Shown: one piece after another, positions 7,565 to 17,756 of the stretch
Position numbering within the stretch: position 1 is the first letter of the stretch
How the letters are laid out: each line of letters begins with the position of its first letter
Origin: an uncultured Shimia sp.
GTDB lineage: Bacteria; Pseudomonadota; Alphaproteobacteria; Rhodobacterales; Rhodobacteraceae
NCBI RefSeq assembly: GCF_913054185.1
Contig: NZ_CAJXIV010000027.1
Location: forward strand, 1 to 40,818
DNA length: 40,818 nucleotides
Reading direction: 5' to 3'
Notes under the pieces: model-generated
The model's input: the letters and a program-made list of their open reading frames with translations, nothing else
Database searches by the model: none
What the model was told of the DNA's origin: nothing
Translations under genes and position numbers: made by a program

Positions 7565-8782
7565 ATGACCAAAGACAATCTGCCGATGACGCAGGTCGAA
7601 TTCATTGCCCTTTGCGCGATGATGTTTGCCACCATCGCGTTTTCTATCGACGCCATGCTCCCCGCGCTGCCACAAATCGCAGCTGAGCTTAGCCCCGGCA
7701 GCCACAACACTGAAACCCTGATTGTCATGTCCTTTGTTCTGGGCATGGGTATTGGGACGTTTTTTACAGGGCCCCTGTCAGATCGGTTTGGCCGAAAACC
7801 GGTTCTGATCACCGGCGCGGTGATTTACACGCTCTGTGCCTTTATCGGCTACCAAAGCCAAACTCTGGAATGGCTTCTGGCCGCCCGCCTGTTCCAAGGC
7901 GTGGGCGCCGCTGGTCCTCGTGTTGTGACGCTGGCCATTGTCCGAGATCTGTTTTCCGGCCGCGAAATGGCCCGCATCATGTCGTTTGTCATGATGGTCT
8001 TTATTCTGGTGCCAGCTGCGGCGCCTCTTTTGGGTCAGTTCATCATCGACTTCTCTTCCTGGCGCGGCATCTTTATTGCATTCATGCTATTTTCGATGCT
8101 CTCCGTGCTGTGGATTGGCATCCGCCTGCCTGAACCTCTTGCCGTTGAACAGCGCCGCCCATTCAGCATCGCCAAACTTATGGGGGGCTTGCGCCAAATG
8201 TGGGGCATTCCCGCCGTGCGCACGTCGATCCTGGTGCAATCCCTGATCATGGGCAGCCTCTTTGGCCTCATCGGCACGGTGCAATTGGTGTATGATCAAA
8301 CCTATGATCGTGCAGCCGAGTTCCCGTATTGGTTTGCCGGCATTGCTCTGGCTTCCGGCACCGCCAGCCTCCTAAATGCCAAGCTGGTGATGAATTGGGG
8401 CATGCGCTTTCTGGTGACTGTCGCTGTCGCAAGCAAAGTCTTCTGTGCCATCATCATGGTTGTGGCTTTGACAACGCTGAACACGGAAATGCAGTTCTAT
8501 GCGTTTGCCCTATGGCAGCTGACTGTCTTTTTCTCCGTGGGCCTGACAATTGGTAATCTCAACGCCATGGCCATGGAACCTCTGGGTCATATGGCGGGTA
8601 CCGCCGCGTCTGTCATGGGCGCACTCTCCACCATATTTGGGGTGATCATCGCGGCCCCCATCAGCCTCGCGTTTGATGGCACGCCTCTACCATTGGTCAT
8701 GTCCATTGGCGCATTGGCTCTGGTGGGTTTCATGCTGATGCTGCACATGCGCCGCATAGAAGCCCGCGCAGTCGCCGCCTAA
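7565..8782 (+). CDS. MFS transporter, Bcr/CflA-like drug exporter family
   Basis: A 405-residue polytopic membrane protein with about 12 hydrophobic segments. The MFS motif A between helices 2 and 3 reads GPLSDRFGRKPVLI, and motif C-like glycines occur in VFILVPAAAPLLGQFI. Together these resemble the DHA1 Bcr/CflA group, which exports drugs or small metabolites by proton antiport in the inner membrane. ATG 7565 has GGAG six bases upstream; an in-frame TTG at 7550 is rejected. A second, different MFS gene follows at once on the same strand. The substrate is unknown. Confidence 0.9.
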   Translation: MTKDNLPMTQVEFIALCAMMFATIAFSIDAMLPALPQIAAELSPGSHNTETLIVMSFVLGMGIGTFFTGPLSDRFGRKPVLITGAVIYTLCAFIGYQSQTLEWLLAARLFQGVGAAGPRVVTLAIVRDLFSGREMARIMSFVMMVFILVPAAAPLLGQFIIDFSSWRGIFIAFMLFSMLSVLWIGIRLPEPLAVEQRRPFSIAKLMGGLRQMWGIPAVRTSILVQSLIMGSLFGLIGTVQLVYDQTYDRAAEFPYWFAGIALASGTASLLNAKLVMNWGMRFLVTVAVASKVFCAIIMVVALTTLNTEMQFYAFALWQLTVFFSVGLTIGNLNAMAMEPLGHMAGTAASVMGALSTIFGVIIAAPISLAFDGTPLPLVMSIGALALVGFMLMLHMRRIEARAVAA

Positions 8783-8823
8783 AGTTGCTTGCACATCTGC
8801 TGGCCGTGCGAAAAAGTACCCGC

Positions 8824-10041
8824 ATGGCCAGCACATTAATCCTCCGCAATCGCAACTACCGTCTTCTCTTTGCCTCCGGCGCCTTGACCAATCTGGGCGA
8901 CGGACTCGTGATGTTGGCCATCCCTTGGCTGGCCACATTGCTGACCCGCGATCCTGTCGCCATCGCTGCCGTGGCCGCAGCTGGTCGCCTGCCCTGGCTG
9001 TTCTTCGCTTTGCCCGCGGGGGTGATTGCCGATCAAGTGGATCGCCGCAAACTCATCGCGCGCGCTGATCTTTTGCGTGCCACACTTGTGGGGGCCATCT
9101 TGTGGCTGGCGCTCAGTGCCCCCGGCGCAGGTGCAATCTGGCTGCTCACCGCCCTCACTTTCCTGCTTGGCGCGGCCGAAGTCCTGCGCGACAACGCCGC
9201 TCAAACCATCTTGCCAGACATCGTGACACCCTCTGATCTCGAGGCTGCCAACGGACAGATGTGGAGCGTGGAACAGCTCACCGGTCAATTTATCGGGCCA
9301 CCCCTGGCAGGGTTCCTGATCGCCTCCAGCGTCGCGCTTCCATTTGGTCTAGACATTGCGGCTCTAGTACTGGCCGCTGGCATGATCTGGATGATCAGCC
9401 TCGCGCCGCGTCCCAAGGTTCAGCAAAACTTCTTTGGTGCTTTGAAAGAAGGCATCACCTTCATGCGCAGTGACCGCCTTCTGTTGCGTCTTGCCATTGT
9501 GCTGGGCTGCGCCAATTTCATCGCCATGGGTACAATGACCGTGCAGGTACTCTTTGCCCAAGACGTGCTGTCTCTTTCGGCCACCCAATACGGATTTTTG
9601 CTTTCCATCGCCGCGCTCGGCGCCATCACCGGCAGCCTCACCGCACCCAAATTGGTACAATGGTTTGGCACCCAGCCTTGCCTCTACGCCTCTATCGGCA
9701 TTTGGGGCATTGGCTACGGCACCATCGGCCTGACGAGCTCAGCAATCCCGATGGCATTTGCGCTGTTCTCCGTCATGGCCGCCGCGATGTTGTGGAACGT
9801 GATAACGGTCTCGTGGCGCCAACGCCGCATCCCAACCGAGCTTCTTGGTCGCGTGAACAGTATTTACCGCTTCTTTGGCTGGGGCAGCATGCCACTTGGT
9901 GCAATGGCTGCCGGGGCTACAGTTGCACTGCTGGAACCATCCTTGGGCCGTGAACTTGCGCTACGCGCGCCGTTCTTTGCCGCCGCAACGCTCTGCCTCT
10001 GCCTACTCCTATACGCCATCGCCCGCCTTCGGTTGGACTGA
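8824..10041 (+). CDS. MFS transporter, EntS/MFS_3 type
   Basis: A 405-residue protein counted from ATG 8824, with 10-12 hydrophobic segments. The N-terminus LILRNRNYRLLFASGALTN, the GVIADQVDRRKLI loop and LPDIVTPSDLEAANGQM are characteristic of the MFS_3/TMS branch that includes the enterobactin exporter EntS. It would export a hydrophobic or siderophore-like compound across the inner membrane, though no siderophore gene is present here. The start is uncertain: TTG 8785 and GTG 8806 are in frame and no good ribosome binding site precedes 8824. It probably shares a transcript with the preceding MFS gene. Confidence 0.85.
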   Translation: MASTLILRNRNYRLLFASGALTNLGDGLVMLAIPWLATLLTRDPVAIAAVAAAGRLPWLFFALPAGVIADQVDRRKLIARADLLRATLVGAILWLALSAPGAGAIWLLTALTFLLGAAEVLRDNAAQTILPDIVTPSDLEAANGQMWSVEQLTGQFIGPPLAGFLIASSVALPFGLDIAALVLAAGMIWMISLAPRPKVQQNFFGALKEGITFMRSDRLLLRLAIVLGCANFIAMGTMTVQVLFAQDVLSLSATQYGFLLSIAALGAITGSLTAPKLVQWFGTQPCLYASIGIWGIGYGTIGLTSSAIPMAFALFSVMAAAMLWNVITVSWRQRRIPTELLGRVNSIYRFFGWGSMPLGAMAAGATVALLEPSLGRELALRAPFFAAATLCLCLLLYAIARLRLD

Positions 10042-10060
10042 TTACGTTTCTTTTTACCAG

Positions 10061-10080
10061 AAAAACCCAAGTAATTTGGG
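10061..10080 (-). terminator. Terminator of mfd
   Basis: CCCAA (10066-10070) and TTGGG (10076-10080) enclose a 5-base loop. Read on the minus strand the stem is followed by TTTTT, about 75 bases after the mfd stop. The stem is short, so the call is moderate. The 22-bp dispersed repeat at 10118-10139 would lie in the mfd 3' untranslated region. Confidence 0.55.
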
Positions 10081-10117
10081 GGCCACGTCCGGGCAAAACG
10101 CCGTAAAAACCCACCTC

Positions 10118-10139
10118 CGCAAAACAGCCGCGATACAGA
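10118..10139. repeat. Dispersed 22-bp repeat, copy 1
   Basis: The segment reads CGCAAAACAGCCG, then C, then GATACAGA. It recurs with a single change (C to T at base 14) at 40201-40222, in the same orientation. Both copies are followed after about seven bases by ACCGACG. Both lie between the 3' ends of convergent genes, here between the MFS_3 gene and mfd. The function is unknown. Confidence 0.8.
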
Positions 10140-10154
10140 TGCAATACCGACGCG

Positions 10155-13100
10155 CTATTTTGTGGCTTTTGCCTTCTTGCGTTTCTTCTCGTCCACAACT
10201 TTCTGCGCAAGATCTCGGGCAATGGCAAACGCACCTTTGATCTTGTCAGACGCTTTCTGCCAATCCCGCCGCACAACAATCTTGTTGTCTTTGACCTTGG
10301 CCAGGCCGTCTTGATCCTGAATGAATTCAACAAGCCCTTGAGGGGATGCAAACTTGTCGTTGTGGAACTGAATGGTCGCGCCTTTTGGCCCGCCATCCAG
10401 CTTGGCAATGCCTGCCTTCTTACACATCTCCTTGATGCGTACGATCAACAGCAACGTATTGACCTCTTTGGGCAATTTACCAAACCGATCGATCAGTTCA
10501 GCGGCAAACCCCTCAAGCTCCACCTTACCCTGAAGGCCACTCAGACGACGATAGAGACCAAGCCGCACATCTAGATCCGGCACATAGGTATCCGGGATCA
10601 GAACCGGCACACCCAGGTTGATCTGTGGCGCCCATTGATCATCTCCGCCTGACAGGCCTTCCAGCTCCCCAGTCTTGATCTTGGCAATCGCGTCTTCCAG
10701 CATCGACTGGTACAGCTCATAGCCCACATCGCGCATCTGACCAGACTGCTCTTCACCCAGCAAATTTCCGGCCCCACGAATATCAAGGTCTTGAGAAGCC
10801 AAGGTAAATCCGGCTCCAAGCGTGTCCAAAGACCCCAACACCCGCAGCCGTTTTTCCGCCGCTGGCGTCAATTTTGCCCGCGGTTTGGTGGTCATATAGG
10901 CATAAGCCCGCGTCTTGGACCGCCCAACCCGTCCCCGAATTTGATACAGCTGTGCCAGGCCAAACATATCCGCGCGATGCACAATCATTGTGTTGGCAGT
11001 GGGAATATCCAAGCCGGACTCGACAATAGTTGTTGCCAAAAGTACGTCGTATTTTCCGTCGTAAAACGCATTCATACGGTCATCAAGCTCTCCCGCCGCC
11101 ATCTGCCCGCTCGCGGTGATAAAGCTTACTTCTGGCACATGATCCCGTAAAAACTCTTCAATTTCAGGCAGATCACTGATCCGTGGCACCACGAAAAAAC
11201 TCTGCCCGCCGCGATAATGCTCCCGCAAAAGCGCTTCGCGTATTGTGACCGCATCAAACGAGCTCACATAGGTTCGGATGGCCAAACGGTCCACTGGAGG
11301 AGTGCCAATGATTGAAAGATCGCGCACACCTGACAGGCTCAACTGCAACGTTCGCGGGATTGGCGTCGCTGTTAATGTCAGCACATGCACATCGCTACGC
11401 ATCTGTTTGAGCCGCTCTTTATGCGCCACGCCAAAATGCTGCTCTTCATCAATGATCAGCAACCCAAGATCCCTGAATCGAATACTTTTGGCCAATAGCG
11501 CGTGAGTTCCAACAACAATATCAACCGTGCCGCGCGCCATGCCGTCCCGGGTTTTCTCAGCTTCTTTTGCCGAAACAAACCGTGACAAAGTTCTGACTTC
11601 CAAGGGAAAACCCCGAAACCGGTCAGCAAATCCTTTTGCATGCTGACGCGCCAGCAACGTGGTTGGCGCAATCACGGCCACCTGTTGCCCCGACATCGCC
11701 GCCACAAATGCCGCGCGCATCGCGACTTCTGTTTTGCCAAAACCAACATCGCCACACACCAAACGATCCATCGGGCGTCCAGACGCCAAATCGCCGATCA
11801 CATCCCCAATTGCGCTGAGCTGATCTTCAGTTTCCTGATACGGGAACCGTGCAGAGAATTCCTCCCACGCGTGATGTTGCGCTTCCAGCACAGGTGCCCT
11901 GCGCAACTCTCGCTCTGCCGCCACGCGAATAAGCCGATCCGCCATCTCGCGGATACGCTCTTTGAGTTTGGCTTTCTTCGCCTGCCAAGCGCCCCCGCCC
12001 AGACGATCCAAAAGACCTTCGTCATGGCCATATTTGGACAGCAGTTCGATGTTCTCAACAGGCAGGTAAAGCTTTGAAGACTCAGCGTATTCTAAAGAAA
12101 TAGTCTCATGCGCTGCGCCCGCGGCCGTGATGACCTCAAGCCCAAGATACCGACCAACACCGTGGTCCACATGCACCACCAAATCACCCGGGCTGAGCGA
12201 TTGTGTCTCGGTGAGAAAGTTTTCTGCCCGCTTCTTTTTACGCGGCGCGCGGATCAAACGATCTCCCAAAACGTCTTGCTCAGAAATCACCGTCATAGAT
12301 GGGGTTACAAACCCATGTTCCAACGCAAGAACTGCCAAATACAGGCCGGTTTTCCCGATGTTCTTTGCGTCTTTGATGTGGATGGTTTCCGCCAGGCCTT
12401 CGTCTTCGATCAGCCCACTTAGCCGCTCGCGTGCGCCTTCCGAATAGCTCGCGACAACCACCGGCCCATCGTGTTTTTTGGTTCGAATATGGTCCGCCAA
12501 AGCCCCAAACAGGCTGACGCTTTCTTGCTGGCGCTCGGGAGAGAAATTACGACCAATCCGACCGCCCGCATCAATCACACCAGGACCTGATGCCTGCGGC
12601 AATGGTGAAAAATGAAGCACCCGACGCCCACTTATGGCTTTGCTCCACGCCGCGTCGTCCAAATACATAAGCTGCGGTGGCACAGGTTTATAAACCGTAT
12701 CCATCCGCGCTTTTTGGGTCATGGCATGTTGGCGCGTTTCATACTGATCCGCCACACTGTCCCAACGTGCAAGGCGCGCTGCATCTGATTGATCATCCAC
12801 AGAAATCACCGCACTTGGCAGATAATCAAACAGTGTTTCCAACTCCTGATGGAAAAACGGCAGCCAGTGCTCCACACCTTGATGTTTCCGTCCTGCACTG
12901 ATCGCTTCATACAACGGATCATCCGTCCCTGCCGCGCCAAATTCGATGCGATAATTCTGTCGGAAACGGGTGATTGCTGCATCGTCTAGGATGACCTCAC
13001 TCACTGGCGCAAGTTCGATCATGTCGAGTTTTTCAGTGGTACGCTGTGTGGCAGGATCAAACCGCCGCACCCCGTCCAATATATCTCCGAAGAAATCAAG

Positions 13101-13622
13101 CCGCACCGGGCCGCTATCGCCGGGTGGGAAGATGTCAATGATCCCCCCGCGGATTGCATAATCCCCTGGCTCCATCACCGTGGGGGCTTGCGTGAATCCC
13201 ATGCGTACCAAGAATTGACGCAGCGCTTTTTCATCAATGCGCTGATCCACTTGCGCCCGAAACGCCGCTGCTTTCAAAATATTTCGGGCTGGCACCCGCT
13301 GTGTGGCCGCATTGAGCGTGGTCAGCAACACAAATTGGCTGGGCATGTCATGCACCAACCCGGCCAGTGTCGCCATTCGCGTGGCAGAGATATCTGCGTT
13401 GGGCGACACGCGGTCATATGGCAGACAATCCCATCCTGGAAACACAATCACCGGCATGTCTGGCTGGAAGAACTCCAGCGCCGCCTTTGTGGCTGCCATA
13501 CGCTTATCGTCTCGCGCGACATGCACAACCGGGCCGTTGCTTTTGGCCACCTCATTGAGGATCAGCTGAGCATCAAAGCCCTCAGGAGCCCCACCCACGG
13601 AGATGTGTTGCGCGTCGTTCAT
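10155..13622 (-). CDS. mfd: Transcription-repair coupling factor Mfd
   Basis: A 1155-residue protein, essentially the length of other Mfd proteins. The N-terminal part (about 1-350) is the UvrB-like UvrA-binding region, with [13 protein letters not shown] at 62-74. A CarD-like RNA polymerase interaction domain covers about 475-530 ([20 protein letters not shown]). The superfamily 2 translocase has Walker A GDVGFGKT (624-631), the DEEQ box (725-728) and [10 protein letters not shown], and a C-terminal TRCF domain follows. Mfd pushes stalled RNA polymerase off lesions and recruits UvrA for nucleotide excision repair. A small membrane protein gene lies 41 bases upstream on the same strand, and a weak terminator lies downstream. 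No disruption is seen. Confidence 0.98.
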   Translation of the reverse strand: MNDAQHISVGGAPEGFDAQLILNEVAKSNGPVVHVARDDKRMAATKAALEFFQPDMPVIVFPGWDCLPYDRVSPNADISATRMATLAGLVHDMPSQFVLLTTLNAATQRVPARNILKAAAFRAQVDQRIDEKALRQFLVRMGFTQAPTVMEPGDYAIRGGIIDIFPPGDSGPVRLDFFGDILDGVRRFDPATQRTTEKLDMIELAPVSEVILDDAAITRFRQNYRIEFGAAGTDDPLYEAISAGRKHQGVEHWLPFFHQELETLFDYLPSAVISVDDQSDAARLARWDSVADQYETRQHAMTQKARMDTVYKPVPPQLMYLDDAAWSKAISGRRVLHFSPLPQASGPGVIDAGGRIGRNFSPERQQESVSLFGALADHIRTKKHDGPVVVASYSEGARERLSGLIEDEGLAETIHIKDAKNIGKTGLYLAVLALEHGFVTPSMTVISEQDVLGDRLIRAPRKKKRAENFLTETQSLSPGDLVVHVDHGVGRYLGLEVITAAGAAHETISLEYAESSKLYLPVENIELLSKYGHDEGLLDRLGGGAWQAKKAKLKERIREMADRLIRVAAERELRRAPVLEAQHHAWEEFSARFPYQETEDQLSAIGDVIGDLASGRPMDRLVCGDVGFGKTEVAMRAAFVAAMSGQQVAVIAPTTLLARQHAKGFADRFRGFPLEVRTLSRFVSAKEAEKTRDGMARGTVDIVVGTHALLAKSIRFRDLGLLIIDEEQHFGVAHKERLKQMRSDVHVLTLTATPIPRTLQLSLSGVRDLSIIGTPPVDRLAIRTYVSSFDAVTIREALLREHYRGGQSFFVVPRISDLPEIEEFLRDHVPEVSFITASGQMAAGELDDRMNAFYDGKYDVLLATTIVESGLDIPTANTMIVHRADMFGLAQLYQIRGRVGRSKTRAYAYMTTKPRAKLTPAAEKRLRVLGSLDTLGAGFTLASQDLDIRGAGNLLGEEQSGQMRDVGYELYQSMLEDAIAKIKTGELEGLSGGDDQWAPQINLGVPVLIPDTYVPDLDVRLGLYRRLSGLQGKVELEGFAAELIDRFGKLPKEVNTLLLIVRIKEMCKKAGIAKLDGGPKGATIQFHNDKFASPQGLVEFIQDQDGLAKVKDNKIVVRRDWQKASDKIKGAFAIARDLAQKVVDEKKRKKAKATK

Positions 13623-13663
13623 CGGATTAACCGTCCAATTTTCATAGTGTTACGCGGGTAAGC

Positions 13664-14197
13664 TTACCCAAGCGGAGAGATTTGAAAGTTCTGAAACATG
13701 CCCCAAAGCGAGGTCACAAAGATTGAGATCATCCCAATAAATTGCACCCAAAATCGATGCCGCGCCAACCGCTTTCTTAAGTCGTCAGATGATGGCGCCT
13801 CTACCCGAATGCGCCGGGCCAACCGCACACTCAGCAGGCTGACAATGCTCATTGGAAATAGGAGCAAGAATACTGCCTGTGCAAACTCCACATTGTAGCC
13901 AAAACCCACGCCAGCCAACCCAGTCAGTATAAAACAGCTGCCGCCGATTAGAAAAAGACCGGACACATCAGCAATATGCAGCAATCGGTTGCAGTTGATC
14001 CGTACCAGATCTTGCAGGTCTGCCTCCGCTTGACCGCCGTTGCGTTTTGCACGCAGAACGGAGTCCCACGGCACACCCAACACCCAATGACTGGCCGAAG
14101 ACCAGAAAACCGCGAGCGCAATCCAGAACCAAAGGTTGCTGAAACTGCGCATGTCGATGAGTTCAAAAATAGTTTGGCTCAGGTCCAAAGTCTTCAC
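13664..14197 (-). CDS. Small multi-pass membrane protein (Rhodobacterales family labelled 'component of SufBCD complex')
   Basis: A 177-residue hydrophobic protein with about four membrane segments (around 20-42, 78-98, 102-122 and 150-168). The sequence FELIDMRSFSNLWFWIALAVFWSSASHWVLGVPWD and the C-terminal FWVQFIGMISIFVTSLWGMFQN match my memory of a conserved Rhodobacterales family often annotated as a SufBCD-complex component. Nothing in this sequence resembles an Fe-S cluster protein, so I would not trust that name. The start is probably GTG 14197, because the family retains the FELIDMRSF block and the next ATG falls inside it. It is upstream of mfd on the same strand and divergent from hemB. 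Confidence 0.75.
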   Translation of the reverse strand: MKTLDLSQTIFELIDMRSFSNLWFWIALAVFWSSASHWVLGVPWDSVLRAKRNGGQAEADLQDLVRINCNRLLHIADVSGLFLIGGSCFILTGLAGVGFGYNVEFAQAVFLLLFPMSIVSLLSVRLARRIRVEAPSSDDLRKRLARHRFWVQFIGMISIFVTSLWGMFQNFQISPLG

Positions 14198-14207
14198 TGC
14201 CCTTTAG

Positions 14208-15308
<1,101 letters not shown>

Positions 15309-15332
15309 CCCGAAAAGCACCACAAAATATAG

Positions 15333-15374
15333 AGATCTGGCGCAGTTTTCGTGACATCACAGGCTGCGCCATCT
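15333..15374. other. Long hairpin between hemB and the SYLF lipoprotein gene
   Basis: GGCGCAG (15339-15345) pairs with CTGCGCC (15364-15370). AGAT and ATCT extend the stem across a two-base bulge, and the 18-base loop contains a small GTGA/TCAC stem. It lies 30 bases after the hemB stop and has no T tract, so it may be a Rho-linked or mRNA-processing structure, or an operator for the downstream gene. Confidence 0.5.
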
Positions 15375-15441
15375 ATAGTTGCTGCAAACCGGATCAAAAA
15401 ACCGGTGGTATGAGCAGAACAAAACATATGGGCAAAAGACC

Positions 15442-16002
15442 ATGAGCAATTTTACACGGCGCGGCTTTGCGCTAACCGGACTCGCTGCGGCAGGTATGAC
15501 CGCGGCATGTGGCAACGGCGTAGGCTCCAATGCCTCAAGTGAAATCGACGCGCGTGCAGACACCACGCTGGATTACCTTTTCACCGAGTATCCCAACACT
15601 TTGGATTTGAAGGCCAAATCCACTGGCATGCTGGTCATGCCTCTGATCACCGAAGCTGGCTTTGGCTTTGGCGGCGGCTACGGCCGTGGCGCACTGCGGA
15701 TCAACGACGCAACCGTCGATTATTATTCCGCCACCAAAGGCAGCGTTGGTCTGCAAATTGGCGCCCAGCAACACGCGCATGTGTTGTTCTTCATGACGGA
15801 CGGTGCACTCACAGAATTCCGCAGTTCAAACGGCTGGGCCGCGGGCGCAGGCGTGCAGTACGTGGTTGCCAACGAAGGTGCCAATATTTCGGCTGAAACC
15901 ACCAATCTTTTGGCCCCAGTGATCGCGGTGATTTTTGGCCAAGCAGGCTTGAAAGTCGGCGCCACACTCGAAGGCATCAAATACACCCGCATCATCCCGT
16001 AA
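15442..16002 (+). CDS. SYLF (YSC84-like) domain lipoprotein with Tat-type signal
   Basis: A 186-residue protein from ATG 15442. The N-terminus MSNFTRRGFALTGLAAAG has a twin-arginine motif (TRRGFAL) followed by a hydrophobic stretch and a lipobox-like MTAAC, so it may be exported by Tat and lipidated. The rest is a SYLF/YSC84 domain: MLVMPLITEAGFGFGGGYGRGAL, YYSATKGSVGLQIGAQQHAHVLFF and AGAGVQYVV. SYLF domains bind lipids, and bacterial members are probably envelope proteins. The 21 in-frame residues upstream (from 15379) are not typical and lack a ribosome site. The alpha/beta hydrolase starts 19 bases later, so the two are probably co-transcribed. Confidence 0.82.
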   Translation: MSNFTRRGFALTGLAAAGMTAACGNGVGSNASSEIDARADTTLDYLFTEYPNTLDLKAKSTGMLVMPLITEAGFGFGGGYGRGALRINDATVDYYSATKGSVGLQIGAQQHAHVLFFMTDGALTEFRSSNGWAAGAGVQYVVANEGANISAETTNLLAPVIAVIFGQAGLKVGATLEGIKYTRIIP

Positions 16003-16021
16003 GTCGCTGACAAAACCGGGA

Positions 16022-16828
16022 ATGAAAAGCTATCTGGATATCCCCTATGTCGAGCGGGCGGGTCATACCCTTTCGCTCGATCTTTTTGTGCCCTCCGATC
16101 AGCCCACGCAGGGGCTCATGCTGTTTGTCCATGGTGGCGGTTTTGCCAGAGGCGCACGACAAGCTGCACCGTCGGCCAGGCTTGCGCGGCGCCTCACTTC
16201 TATGGGGGTTGGTCTCGCTTCAGTCAGTTATCGCCTGAACACGGATGACTTGGACCTCCCAACCAGAGAACGCCGCCAAGTCTACGCCAACCGGCAACGT
16301 GCCAAAACCTGTGGCATTCAGTTAAAAGACAAATTGATGGGACCCCGGTTTGAAGCGGCACGCCAAGATGTCGGAGCAGCATTGGCGTTTTTTCGCGACG
16401 GCGACAGCCCTGTGAATTTCAGCGCGCACCCTATCGGCCTGATTGGCATTTCAGCAGGCGGTATGATTGGGCTGTCGTTGGCATTTCCAAGCGACGGGCT
16501 GCCAACCTACGAAAAACCGGCGTGTGTTGTTGCTCTTGGGGCCACGTTACAACACCCTTGGACATTGACCCAGGATGCGCCCCGCTGCTTAATGATTCAC
16601 AGCGTAAAAGACTTCATTGTTCCCCCAGAAAACTGCGAAGTCCTAAAACCCTACGCAAAAAGCGCCGAAGCCCCCTTGGATATTCAGATGTGTTCGCGGG
16701 AGGGTCACAACGCACCAGCTCAGGCGTTGTTTTCCGATGACGCCCCAAACGGGACGCCATATTGGACCATGCTACGCAATCTCATGCGAGACAGCGATAT
16801 TTTTAACCCATCGCTCGCAACCGCTTGA
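16022..16828 (+). CDS. Alpha/beta hydrolase (esterase/lipase-like)
   Basis: A 268-residue serine hydrolase of the HSL/BD-FAE-like esterase type. The oxyanion-hole motif is HGGGF (37-41) and the nucleophile elbow is GISAGG with Ser144. The acid is probably D197 (VKDFIVP) and the base H229 (REGHNAP), so the triad is complete. There is no signal peptide, which suggests a cytoplasmic carboxylesterase; the substrate is unknown. Its last 26 bases overlap the 3' end of the convergent dehydrogenase gene. Confidence 0.85.
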   Translation: MKSYLDIPYVERAGHTLSLDLFVPSDQPTQGLMLFVHGGGFARGARQAAPSARLARRLTSMGVGLASVSYRLNTDDLDLPTRERRQVYANRQRAKTCGIQLKDKLMGPRFEAARQDVGAALAFFRDGDSPVNFSAHPIGLIGISAGGMIGLSLAFPSDGLPTYEKPACVVALGATLQHPWTLTQDAPRCLMIHSVKDFIVPPENCEVLKPYAKSAEAPLDIQMCSREGHNAPAQALFSDDAPNGTPYWTMLRNLMRDSDIFNPSLATA

Positions 16829-17675
16829 TCAGGCTCGACGTATCCCAACGCCCTCCGTCCAACTTCTGCACATCTTTGTAGAACTGATCCACCAGCGCGG
16901 TTACGGGCAGGCTTGCGCCGACCTCATCTGCTGTTGAGAGACAGATACCGAGGTCTTTGCGCATCCAATCAACCGCAAACCCATGCTCGAATTCGTCGTC
17001 AATCATGGTCTCATAGCGGTTCTGCATCTGCCAACTGCCCGCAGCTCCACCCGCAATGACTTCAACGACTGCACGCCCATCGAGCCCAGCTTTCTCGGCA
17101 AAGTGTAGCCCTTCAGACAACCCTTGCACCAATCCGGCAATGCAAATCTGGTTCACCATCTTGGTCAGCTGGCCTGCACCGCTTTCGCCCAGTCGTTTGA
17201 TCGCGCGGCCATAGGCCTGCATCACGGGTTCTGCCGCCTCATAGCTGGCAGCATCGCCGCCACACATGATCGAGAGCACACCGTTTTCGGCACCGGCCTG
17301 ACCACCAGACACCGGCGCATCCACAAACGAAATACCCAGGTCTTTGCCCCTGGCATACAGCTCCGCCGTGACTTTGGCTGAAACGGTGGTGTGATCCACA
17401 AAAATTGTGTCACGCCCCATGCCGTCAAACGCGCCGTTTTCACCAACACAGACCTGGCGCAAGTCATCATCATTGCCAACACAGCACATGACAAAATCAG
17501 CCCCTGCCACGGCTTCTTTGGGCGTCGCACCAAATGCGCCGCCATGTTCCTTGGCCCAAGCCTCGGCCTTGGCGGTTGTGCGATTAAATACAGTCACTTC
17601 GTGACCGGCCTTCGCCAAGTGGCCAGCCATCGGATAGCCCATCACACCAAGCCCCAAAAAAGCAACTTTTGCCAT
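16803..17675 (-). CDS. NAD(P)-dependent beta-hydroxyacid dehydrogenase (3-hydroxyisobutyrate dehydrogenase family)
   Basis: A 290-residue member of the GarR/MmsB/GLYR family. The N-terminal Rossmann motif is GLGVMG (8-13), the substrate-binding motif is DAPVSGGQAGAENG (119-132), and the catalytic lysine is K172 in GAGQLTKMVNQ. The enzyme would oxidise a beta-hydroxyacid, or reduce a semialdehyde, with NAD(P). N31-R32 after the second beta-strand (VFNRT) suggests a preference for NADP over NAD, as in glyoxylate/succinic semialdehyde reductases. It is divergent from the acylase gene across 81 bases and overlaps the convergent hydrolase by 26 bases. Confidence 0.9.
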   Translation of the reverse strand: MAKVAFLGLGVMGYPMAGHLAKAGHEVTVFNRTTAKAEAWAKEHGGAFGATPKEAVAGADFVMCCVGNDDDLRQVCVGENGAFDGMGRDTIFVDHTTVSAKVTAELYARGKDLGISFVDAPVSGGQAGAENGVLSIMCGGDAASYEAAEPVMQAYGRAIKRLGESGAGQLTKMVNQICIAGLVQGLSEGLHFAEKAGLDGRAVVEVIAGGAAGSWQMQNRYETMIDDEFEHGFAVDWMRKDLGICLSTADEVGASLPVTALVDQFYKDVQKLDGGRWDTSSLIKRLRAMG

Positions 17676-17715
17676 CGTCTTTCCCCCATCTGTCTATTGT
17701 CGTAATACTTGTCTC

Positions 17716-17727
17716 GCCTGTACAGGC
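17716..17727. promoter_or_regulatory. 12-bp perfect palindrome in a divergent promoter
   Basis: GCCTGTACAGGC lies between the dehydrogenase gene (-) and the acylase gene (+), 41 and 30 bases from their starts. A perfect palindrome in a short divergent gap fits an operator for a dimeric regulator. No regulator gene is adjacent. Confidence 0.35.
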
Positions 17728-17756
17728 AGAAGGCAAGAACAAACAAAGGCAGCTCT

